Origin: Cloacibacillus sp.
GTDB lineage: Bacteria; Synergistota; Synergistia; Synergistales; Synergistaceae
Length of the DNA stretch: 30,109 bases
Reading direction: 5' to 3'
NCBI RefSeq assembly: GCF_020860125.1
Contig: NZ_JAJBUX010000077.1
Location: 1-30,109 of the forward strand
Below, in pieces: positions 22,903 to 28,895 of this stretch (its first letter is position 1; every line of letters begins with the position of its first letter). The position numbers and the translations under genes are program-made. A model generated the notes under the pieces. It did no database searches. It saw only the letters and a list, made by a program, of their open reading frames with translations, and was not told the DNA's origin.

Positions 22903-23457
22903 GTGATCAAGACAGAACGGCTCATAATGCGCAAAATAACCGCGGATGATTTTGAGGCCGCGTCACGGATACTTGGCGACGCGCAGGTGATGTATGCCTG
23001 GGAACACGGCTTCTCCGAGGATGAGGTGCGCTCGTGGCTCGGCGAAAACGCGACGAGATATGAGCGCGACGGATTCAGCTTCCTCGCGGCGGTCGAGAGA
23101 TCCAGCGGCGAAATAATCGGCTTCATCGGCCCCCTTGTCGAGACCATAGAGGGATGCCGCCATTTTGGCATCGCCTACATATTAGGCAGAGAACGCTGGG
23201 GCTTGGGCTACGCCACGGAGGGAGCGCGGGCCTCCCTCGCCTATGCCTTTGAGCGTCTGGGGGCGGAACGGGTGATCGCCGAGATTCGGCCGGAGAACGC
23301 GGCCTCGCGCCGTGTCGCCGAGCGCCTCGGCATGAAAACGGCGGGCCGCTTTATAAAACATTACCGGGGAAAAGATATGCCGCACCTGATTTATGCAATC
23401 TCAAAAGAGGAGTGGGCGGCCTCCGGTCAGACGCCGCCAGCTCCCGAGTCGGCTTAA
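22903..23457 (+). CDS. GNAT acetyltransferase, RimJ/RimL type
   Basis: 184 aa from GTG 22903; AAAGGAGG at 22886-22893 gives 9-nt spacing, so the GTG is well supported. It opens with the RimJ/RimL pattern IKTERLIMRKITADDFE. The acetyl-CoA pyrophosphate loop is GRERWGLGYATEGARASLAYAF (about 100-121), followed by VIAEIRPENAASRRVAERLGMK, the usual motif-B asparagine and terminal helix. Such enzymes acetylate N-termini, amino acids or antibiotics; the target is unknown. It overlaps the convergent GNAT gene by 4 bp at the stop codons. Confidence 0.9.
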   Translation: MIKTERLIMRKITADDFEAASRILGDAQVMYAWEHGFSEDEVRSWLGENATRYERDGFSFLAAVERSSGEIIGFIGPLVETIEGCRHFGIAYILGRERWGLGYATEGARASLAYAFERLGAERVIAEIRPENAASRRVAERLGMKTAGRFIKHYRGKDMPHLIYAISKEEWAASGQTPPAPESA

Positions 23458-24215
23458 ATATCCTCCGTCAGCGAGCAGATGGGGACCTTATCGATCACCT
23501 TGAAGCCGTAATTGATATAAAAGGGCAGCCCCGCCTCCGTCGCGAGAAGCACGAGCGGCTTGCCCTTATGCGCGAGCGCCGCTGTGAGCCCCTCCATCAG
23601 GCGCGCGGCGAAGCCGTGGCGGCGGTGTTCCGGCAGCGTGGCGAAATAATAGAGGCCTACTGTCCCGGCAGTCTCGTGGATGAGCGCCGTTGAAAGATAC
23701 CCCCCGTCGCTCTCGAGCGCGAAGGCCGAGTTGGCCTTGTGCGTGGCAAGATAGGCCCCGTACCTTTTGTAAGAATCCACGCCGGCAGAGGCTTCCCCGC
23801 CGAAGGCGTACCAGGCGGCCTCGCCCCATCTCAGTGCCTCATTCTCCGTTATCCGCGAAATATCCTTCGGCAGCTCACCGGCGCGCATGCTTTCCGCGGG
23901 AAGGTACATCGAAGTGTATATCCGACGGCGCAGCAGCCCGCGCTCCTCAAATATCTGCGCGAGGCTGTAGGGTGTCTGCGGCAGCCAGGGAGCGACGAAC
24001 TCCGCTCGGCGATTGCTGAAAAATGAGAGCGCCGCCGAGACGTCTTCATTCTCAGCGCCCGCGCCGAAGATCGCGTAATTCTCACCCGCGTATGGCTGAC
24101 CGCTCGCCGCCGCGAGCGACGGGGCCTTAAAGGGCAGGGCCGCGCCTCCGGGCGCGCCGCTTAACATCTCCGCGAAGGAGAAGAAATTTTCATCGAAAGC
24201 CTGCAATCTATCCAT
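23454..24215 (-). CDS. GNAT-family acetyltransferase with long N-terminal region
   Basis: 253 aa, ATG 24215 with GAGG 8 nt upstream. The C-terminal half (about 115-250) is the GNAT domain: VGLYYFATLPEHRRHGFAARLMEGLTAAL gives the acetyl-CoA loop and FYINYGFKVIDKVPICSL the closing strands. The first 110 residues are a degenerate second domain with LSFFSNRRAEFVAPWLPQ, as in two-domain GNATs, without an obvious CoA loop. Convergent to another GNAT gene. Substrate unknown. Confidence 0.85.
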   Translation of the reverse strand: MDRLQAFDENFFSFAEMLSGAPGGAALPFKAPSLAAASGQPYAGENYAIFGAGAENEDVSAALSFFSNRRAEFVAPWLPQTPYSLAQIFEERGLLRRRIYTSMYLPAESMRAGELPKDISRITENEALRWGEAAWYAFGGEASAGVDSYKRYGAYLATHKANSAFALESDGGYLSTALIHETAGTVGLYYFATLPEHRRHGFAARLMEGLTAALAHKGKPLVLLATEAGLPFYINYGFKVIDKVPICSLTEDI

Positions 24216-24431
24216 AAGTAATACCTCTCATATCCATATTTCATTCTATTATAATTAAATAGCTTAAACTTAAAAACAACAAGGGTGAATTACAGATTTA
24301 ACGCTGAAATATTAGCAAGATAGAGGTTCGGCCAGCGCCACTTATGGCCTCCGCTACCTTGCGCGGTGCTATTATCCTATAATTCTAACCGACGGCAAAT
24401 GTTGTCATGCTCAGGGAAGGAGAAAATTGAA

Positions 24432-24866
24432 TTGAGAGAGAAAAAAAATAAAAAACCTACCGAGGGCGAGGGTTTTTCCCTCTCACAGCAGGGGCCGCTG
24501 GGGATATCGCTCAGGGCTCTGCTGGGAGCGGAAGAGGCGAAGCCCGCGGACTCCGCCGCCGCGGAGAAGGATATGGAAAAAATACCGCCGGGACCGGCTC
24601 CGGAGAAATTCGCAGCCGAGGCGAAAATATCAAAGGCCGCCCTGCGGCGCGAACGCGCGGGACGCGGCGGCAGGACCGTGACGATCGTGACGCTGCCGCA
24701 GGACTACCGCGGCGACCTAACGGCGCTCGCGAAGGAGCTGCGCAAAGCTCTCGGCTGCGGTTCCACTATAGAAGATGGAAAAATCGTCCTTCAGGGCGAC
24801 ATCATGGAGCGCGTGGAGGCCTTTTTCACCAAAAAGGGTGTAACGAAGGTGACAAAGAGCGGATAA
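24432..24866 (+). CDS. SUI1/eIF1-like translation factor (YciH family)
   Basis: 144 aa from TTG 24432, supported by AAGGAG at 24417-24422 with 9-nt spacing; the alternative GTG 24366 has no site and would add a non-conserved stretch that covers a likely promoter (TATAAT 24378-24383). The C-terminal 80 residues are a SUI1 domain: RRERAGRGGRTVTIVTLP, LAKELRKALGCGSTIEDGKIVLQGDIMERVEAFFTKKGV. Bacterial homologues (YciH) bind the 30S subunit and influence start-site selection in vitro. The N-terminal 60 residues are charged, Ala/Glu-rich and probably disordered. Monocistronic. Confidence 0.9.
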   Translation: MREKKNKKPTEGEGFSLSQQGPLGISLRALLGAEEAKPADSAAAEKDMEKIPPGPAPEKFAAEAKISKAALRRERAGRGGRTVTIVTLPQDYRGDLTALAKELRKALGCGSTIEDGKIVLQGDIMERVEAFFTKKGVTKVTKSG

Positions 24867-24907
24867 AAAGAGTTTATTTAATTTGATTTATGCTGATTAA
24901 TAATTAA

Positions 24908-24935
24908 ACGGCGGTCGTTATAAAAAGTCCGCCGT
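24908..24935 (+). terminator. Weak terminator-like stem after the SUI1 gene
   Basis: A 7-bp stem, ACGGCGG 24908-24914 with CCGCCGT 24929-24935, with a 14-nt loop about 40 bp after the stop. The T-run (CATCTTTTTA) begins only 10 nt later. Confidence 0.5.
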
Positions 24936-25034
24936 CCGTTCATCTTTTTATAAAGGCCAGATGGGCGCCCTCTATATCAACGGCACCCACCCGGCCTTTA
25001 GTAGTTTTATTTATACTGTCTGGATAATGCTGTC

Positions 25035-25178
25035 TTATTTGGAACGTTTTCTCCTAACTATAAACAGCGTAGGCGCCGATACGAGTATCAGCAGCCCGGC
25101 GAAGTCCGTTCCGGCGCTGTCCGTGTAAAACTTAGATTTCGTGCCTGCTCCCGTCCAATCCGGCCCAAAGACCGTGAA
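25035..25178 (-). pseudogene. Decayed C-terminal fragment of a membrane-anchored protein
   Basis: A 47-codon open stretch ending in TAA (25037-25035) encodes a hydrophilic part (FGPDWTGAGTK) then DFAGLLILVSAPTLFIVRR and a basic tail, which is a classic C-terminal membrane anchor. In-frame TAA and TGA stand immediately upstream (25181-25179, 25184-25182) and no start codon exists, so this is a remnant. The rest of the gene is not in the neighbourhood. Parent family not recognised; a cell-surface protein is likely. Confidence 0.5.
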
Positions 25179-25371
25179 TTATCATGAATACACAGGCTGA
25201 AATAACCATTTACATCGCTCAATCCGAAAAATTAAAAGCCAATAATAGATATTATAAGTCTGTAAGCCATATTTTAAAATTAATCAAGCCTTATAGCCTT
25301 TTGAATATGACGCAAAGTCCTTCCATAATCAAGTTATAGTTTTTCGATATTCTGTTGAGGGGGGATAAAAG

Positions 25372-25773
25372 ATGATAGGAGATGTCGTGAGAAAATACCG
25401 GAAGCTAAAAGGTCTCACTCAGCCGCAGCTCTGTGAGATCCTGAATATCCATCAGACCCACATAAGCAAGATAGAGCAGAACAAACGCTGTCCCTCAGTA
25501 GAGCTGCTTGCGGAGATACGCAGAGTTCTTGATATACCGCTTATGGAACTTTGGCGTGATGAAAATACGGAAAAAGTTCTCTCAGAGAGCTTGCGGGCTG
25601 GAAGCCCCTCGACGGCGGGGGAATTTTGTGATCCGAAGACATTGGAGGATACCGTCGCCGACGTGATGGCGCAGCTTGACGACATCCAGAAGGAAAAGGT
25701 GCTGGATTACGCCCGCGGACAGCTGGAGGTAAAAAGGGCTAAGGAGCTAATAAAAATTTACCGGAACAGTTGA
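25372..25773 (+). CDS. XRE-family HTH regulator
   Basis: 133 aa, ATG 25372 with GAGGGGGG upstream. Residues 4-60 are an HTH_3 domain: VVRKYRKLKGLTQPQLCEILNIHQTHISKIEQNKRCPSVELLAEIRRVLDI. The C-terminal 70 residues (LEDTVADVMAQLDDIQKEKVLDYARGQLEVKRAKELI) form a predicted coiled-coil/dimer helix with DDIQKEKVLDYARG, similar to small phage-type repressors and chromosomal SinR-like proteins. No partner toxin, integrase or prophage gene is next to it. Target unknown. Confidence 0.88.
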   Translation: MIGDVVRKYRKLKGLTQPQLCEILNIHQTHISKIEQNKRCPSVELLAEIRRVLDIPLMELWRDENTEKVLSESLRAGSPSTAGEFCDPKTLEDTVADVMAQLDDIQKEKVLDYARGQLEVKRAKELIKIYRNS

Positions 25774-25826
25774 TACGCGCGCCGCGTATTTAGCGAACGC
25801 GGCGACAGCGCGGAAAAGATTTTCTT

Positions 25827-26267
25827 TTATGTGTCTATCCTTATAAATTCTCTGATGGTTTTATTTCTGTATATCAGGTCCTCCCTAACGGAAAAGCCGC
25901 GGTTTTCCCAAAAGGCGTTTCCCATCTTGTTGCGCGCGAAAACGACGAGCGCGGCCTTGTTGATGCCCTCCGCCTCCAGGGCTTTGAGCGACGCCTCCAA
26001 GAGGGCGCCGGCAACGCCCTTTCCGCGCTCGCACAGCGCGACCGCCGTATGATAGATATACCCCCTTCTGCCGTCGTGGCCGCTGATGATTACGCCGATC
26101 ACCCTCTCCCCCTTTACGGCTGCGAAACAGGTGTTCGGATTTCTCTTTAAATATCTCTCTATGCCCTCTCTGGAATCGTCGAGGCTGTTCAGCCCCAGCC
26201 CCGGCGTCTCCATCCAAAGGCGGTAGACCCCGTCATAATCGTCGGCCGTCATTTTTCTTATCTCCAT
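25827..26267 (-). CDS. GNAT-family acetyltransferase
   Basis: 146 aa from ATG 26267, which has GGAGG upstream and starts directly with the family strand MEIRKMTADDYDGVYRLW; the frame to 26306 adds a non-conserved piece. The acetyl-CoA loop is ALCERGKGVAGALLEASLKAL, with YHTAVALC as the preceding strand and ARNKMGNAFWENRGF as motif B, resembling RimI-like enzymes. It is one of three GNAT genes within 3.4 kb. Substrate unknown. No partner genes. Confidence 0.9.
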   Translation of the reverse strand: MEIRKMTADDYDGVYRLWMETPGLGLNSLDDSREGIERYLKRNPNTCFAAVKGERVIGVIISGHDGRRGYIYHTAVALCERGKGVAGALLEASLKALEAEGINKAALVVFARNKMGNAFWENRGFSVREDLIYRNKTIREFIRIDT

Positions 26268-26531
26268 AAAGGTATGCCTCCGGCTGCCGCAGAATTTGAA
26301 AATCACGACTATATTATAGAGGCTGGAAAGAATTATATAGAAGAGTAGAGGCGGCGGGCTATTTTAAAGGTCCGGCAAAAATATTGCCGTCCATACGGGC
26401 TTATGCGGGAACCGTTTCCGCCGGGTATGAAAAGGCCCCCGCCCGCCTCTGTTGCTGGTTTGGCGGCGAAGGGCCAGATTGTACGTTCTATGGATATTGG
26501 GCCTATGCGTTGGTATCTTTTGATACCGTCC

Positions 26532-27977
26532 TTATGCCTCCGCTCCCGCTTCGGCCTCCACCCTCACCCTCTTCGCGCAGAGGGCGAAGATCGCCGCCGA
26601 GGCGAGGATTCCAGGGATTATCGGGTGGATCGCGCCGAGGATTCCCGGGGCGGCGAGGCCGGTCAGCCCCTTCGAGGTCGAGGCGTAGGCGGCGGCGTAC
26701 CAGGCGGTGGAGCCGAAGAAGCCGCCGAGCGAGCTGAAGAGGGCCGCGCGGGGACCAGCCTTGGGGCCGAAGGCCAGCAGGCCGAGGTAGGGGACCATGA
26801 TCGCGCAGGCCAGCAGCGTCCAGCTGGTGGCGCAGATCACGGCGATTATGGAGCCGCTTTTGAGCGCGAAGATGCCGCTGCCGAGGGTGCAGAGGACGAC
26901 GGCGATGCGCCATGACCAGCCCTTGAGCTCCTTTTTGAGCACGTCGCGCCCAAGGCTGCCGCTTGCGATGTGGAGCAGAGCGGAGGCGGTGGAGAGCGAG
27001 GCCGAGACGATTGCCAGCGCGAAAAGCTGCTGTCCTATCGCGGGCAGAAGATTATGCATGAGGGTCGGAAGCACGGTGTCGGGGTTCGTGATGCCGCCGC
27101 CGAGCATGACGCGGGAGAGCGCGCTTGCGAAGTAGGCTCCGCCCACTACCACGGAGAGCGCGAGCATCGCGAGGGGGGCCGCCTTTTTTGTCTCCTCCAT
27201 GCTGCGCAGCGCGAAGTGACGCTGGATCAGCTGCGGCTGCGCCCAGATGCCGACCGAGGTCACTATCGTGAGAAAGATTACGTTGAGGCCGCCGGCGCCG
27301 CTGGAGAGGGCGAGAAAACCGTTGTCGGCCCCCTTGGCCGGCGGCAGCGCGGCGAGCTGCTGCAGTCCCGCGACGGGGCCGCCTACCGCTCGGAGGAGCG
27401 CGATCAGCAGCGCGCCGACGCCGATTATCATTACAAGTCCCTGAATGGCCTCGGTGTACAGCACTCCGCGCAGGCCGCCCCAGATGACCGAGAGGCCGAC
27501 GATCGCCACCAGCGCCACCAGCGCCGCGTTCACGGAGATCGGGAGCACTCCCGCCACCATCACGGCCGCGCCCTTAAAGACCGCGGAGCCGTAGACGACG
27601 AGAAGGACGACAGAGATGGCGCCGAGAAAGGTCTGCAGGACGGGTATCTGGTAGGCTTTTGCCAGCAGCTCCGCCGGTGTGCGCGCGTCGAGCTTTCTCT
27701 GCCAGAGGCGTGTCGGCCAGGCGAGGAACCTGTAAACGAACCAGGTGCCGAGCCAGACGTTTCCGGCGGCTACGAGCAGCATTTGCAGCCCGAAGAGGTA
27801 GCAGAGGCCGCCGAAGCCCACCAGGGCCACGGCGGAGATGTAGGTGGCGACATAGGCGAGCGCCTGCACGACGACTCCGACCTTACCGGGCAGCAGCGCG
27901 TCGTGGCTGCGCGAGTATTTGGCGATGAGGACGAGAACGAGGGCGTAGCCTATCCAGAGCGGCGCGAAGGTGAACAT
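26532..27977 (-). CDS. Sodium:solute symporter, attenuator-controlled, predicted tyrosine/aromatic uptake
   Basis: 481 aa from ATG 27977 (GAGG 5-6 nt upstream); the frame to 27998 has no site and would overlap the small membrane gene. About 13 membrane helices of the SSS fold, with AKYSRSHDALLPGKVGVV replacing the typical DFFLAGR stretch, VTSVGIWAQPQLIQRHFALRSMEETKKA in the helix 6 loop region, and LFALAIVSASLSTASALLHIASGSLGRD in the Na2-site helix. The family imports small solutes with Na+. The substrate is inferred, not shown: the leader in front contains a tyrosine run followed by a terminator, predicting induction when charged tRNA-Tyr is scarce. Two residues of the C-terminus are a low-complexity Glu/Ala tail. 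Confidence 0.9.
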   Translation of the reverse strand: MFTFAPLWIGYALVLVLIAKYSRSHDALLPGKVGVVVQALAYVATYISAVALVGFGGLCYLFGLQMLLVAAGNVWLGTWFVYRFLAWPTRLWQRKLDARTPAELLAKAYQIPVLQTFLGAISVVLLVVYGSAVFKGAAVMVAGVLPISVNAALVALVAIVGLSVIWGGLRGVLYTEAIQGLVMIIGVGALLIALLRAVGGPVAGLQQLAALPPAKGADNGFLALSSGAGGLNVIFLTIVTSVGIWAQPQLIQRHFALRSMEETKKAAPLAMLALSVVVGGAYFASALSRVMLGGGITNPDTVLPTLMHNLLPAIGQQLFALAIVSASLSTASALLHIASGSLGRDVLKKELKGWSWRIAVVLCTLGSGIFALKSGSIIAVICATSWTLLACAIMVPYLGLLAFGPKAGPRAALFSSLGGFFGSTAWYAAAYASTSKGLTGLAAPGILGAIHPIIPGILASAAIFALCAKRVRVEAEAGAEA

Positions 27978-27978
27978 T

Positions 27979-28074
27979 TTACCTCGCCCTCCTCGCAATC
28001 ATCACGATAGACCAGGCCGTACTCCAAATAAGCGAAGCTCCCGCGCATACTACCCAAAGATCCGTTCCAAACAT
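27979..28074 (-). CDS. Symporter small accessory membrane protein
   Basis: 31 aa from ATG 28074; AAGGAAG lies 8 nt upstream, while ATG 28080 is only 2 nt from it. One hydrophobic helix (MFGTDLWVVCAGASLIWSTAWSIVMI) and a basic end (ARRAR). Its stop is one base from the SSS start (TAAaATG), so the two are coupled. SSS carriers are often preceded by a 30-40-aa one-helix protein beginning M-x-G-x-x-x-W-V/I, called symporter small accessory protein; this fits by position, size and motif. Role probably in carrier stability. Confidence 0.7.
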   Translation of the reverse strand: MFGTDLWVVCAGASLIWSTAWSIVMIARRAR

Positions 28075-28135
28075 TTTCATTACTTCCTTTCACCGTTAAA
28101 ATTTTATTTATAATTTTTTAATTGCCCGCGATATC

Positions 28136-28171
28136 AAAAAAGGACCGCTGCCCCTGAGGGCGGCGGTCCTT
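28136..28171 (-). terminator. Attenuator terminator (segments 3:4) in the symporter leader
   Basis: On the - strand AAGGACCGC (28171-28163) pairs with GCGGTCCTT (28148-28140). An inner GCCC/GGGC pair and CUGA-type loop lie between, and six Ts (28141-28136) follow. It is a textbook intrinsic terminator, yet it lies in the 5' leader, 62 bp before the first downstream ORF and 39 bp after the leader peptide stop. Confidence 0.9.
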
Positions 28172-28209
28172 GAAGTATCTTTCAGAGTTATTACCTTATG
28201 CTGTCTGAA

Positions 28210-28311
28210 TCACTTCGTGGAAAACACCGAAAACCCCGAGGCATCATCTGTGCGGGGATAAGCATAAAAGTAATAATAATAGCGGCTGTTATTAAATATT
28301 GCCTTTTCCAT
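28210..28311 (-). CDS. Tyrosine-rich leader peptide of a transcription attenuator
   Basis: 33 aa, ATG 28311 with a perfect AAAGGAGG 8 nt upstream; stop TGA 28212-28210. Codons 10-20 read RYYYYFYAYPR, six Tyr and one Phe in eight codons (28281-28258), the composition of an attenuation leader of the pheA/trp kind. The CCCCG (28257-28253) directly after the Tyr codons pairs with CGGGG (28238-28234), a 1:2 pause hairpin. The region GGGG-UUUU-CGGU (28237-28226) can pair with ACCG-CCG-CCCUC of the terminator 5' arm (28167-28156), a 2:3 antiterminator. Stalling at Tyr codons would mask CCCCG and allow readthrough. It encodes no functional protein beyond its translation. Confidence 0.85.
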   Translation of the reverse strand: MEKAIFNNSRYYYYFYAYPRTDDASGFSVFSTK

Positions 28312-28366
28312 CGCGCGTGCCTCCTTTGGTTTCGAAAATCTTTACCACTTTTCGTTGGTGAAGTGA

Positions 28367-28401
28367 ATGATACGCCTATATTATTTCCCTGTCAAGACAG
28401 G
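28367..28401 (-). promoter_or_regulatory. Promoter of the attenuator-symporter operon with palindrome over the -35
   Basis: TTGACA (28395-28390) and TATCAT (28372-28367) are separated by exactly 17 bp, so transcription starts near 28360. The -35 lies inside CCTGTCAAGACAGG (28388-28401), a perfect 6-bp-arm palindrome with a 2-bp centre, a likely repressor site. Confidence 0.85.
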
Positions 28402-28457
28402 ATTTCAATTTTTTGGGCCTTTGTTAATTGCAAAAGTAAAAGCGTCCCGCAGAGGAT

Positions 28458-28577
28458 ATGAGCATCGCGTTAACTTATGCGGATAAAGACGCGGCGGTCC
28501 GTCTGCGCAGGGCGCGCGCCGAGGGCGGCGAACTGCAGCTGAAAGAGCTGGAAGAGACCTTCGGCGCGGAAGCGTGA
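28458..28577 (+). CDS. Small acidic/basic ORF of phage-like gene cluster, 39 aa
   Basis: 39 aa starting ATG 28458, with AGAGG only 3 nt upstream (tight). The sequence has a YADKDAAVRLRRARAEGGE stretch and an EELEETFGAE-type acidic end, predicted helical. It lies just upstream of an HTH-coding frame, and the TGA stop at 28575 is followed by GGAGGATATG, as in compact phage genes. Possibly part of a phage terminase or regulatory cassette remnant. No family recognised; it could be non-coding. Confidence 0.4.
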   Translation: MSIALTYADKDAAVRLRRARAEGGELQLKELEETFGAEA

Positions 28578-28774
28578 GGAGGATATGCCAAGGCCGAACT
28601 ATGTGCGACACGCGTCGGCGTTCTCGCCGCGAGGGAGCTTGAGATCACGCGGGTGCTTTCGGAGGGGCTGAACCAGCGTGAGGCGGCGGAAAAACTTGGC
28701 GTCAGCCGGCAGGCCGTGTCGGAGTGGCTTAAAAAATCTGCCCGAAGGTGAGGGAGGCGCTGGAGGTGGAATAA
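28578..28774 (+). pseudogene. Frame-broken HTH protein, possible phage small-terminase or regulator relic
   Basis: The clear signal is an HTH: EITRVLSEGLNQREAAEKLGVSRQAVSEWLKK (about codons 22-53 from 28578). It has no start in its own frame; ATG 28585 with GGAGG is in frame +1. After LKK, the codons hit A6 (28731-28736); the current frame stops at TGA 28749, whereas the -1 frame continues as PKVREALEVE to TAA 28772, and TAATG then starts a 6-codon ORF. So the gene has two frame breaks and is decayed, unless slippage at the A-run repairs one of them. Not linked to other phage genes here. Confidence 0.55.
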
Positions 28775-28895
28775 TGTCAGAGGGATGTCTGTGAGAAAAA
28801 TAAAACGGCTTCACAAACGTCAAAAACTACGGTAAGATGAGATGTAAGTTATCAAAATATCCACAGTAAGAATACTTAATTAGGAGACAAAAAAG

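Larger units (their letters stand above)
24867..25371. other. 505-bp gene-poor stretch before the XRE gene
   Basis: It contains the weak terminator above, the decayed C-terminal coding fragment at 25035-25178 on the - strand, and then an AT-rich stretch (25180-25360) with no recognised gene. A 51-codon + frame at 25184-25339 has no ribosome site and is not called. The local drop in GC suggests sequence acquired or decaying. Confidence 0.5.

Noticed and set aside
25184..25339. 51-codon + strand frame before the XRE gene
   Set aside because: No ribosome site, no recognisable motif, and composition typical of AT-rich intergenic DNA.
26307..26531. + strand frames running into the symporter 3' end (e.g. 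from 26403)
   Set aside because: They are antisense shadows over GC-rich symporter sequence without a ribosome site; this 225-bp gap holds only short inverted repeats (26374-26390 and 26512-26527).
28857..28865. ATATCCACA, a near DnaA box before the DUF6273 gene
   Set aside because: A single site with one mismatch is expected by chance.
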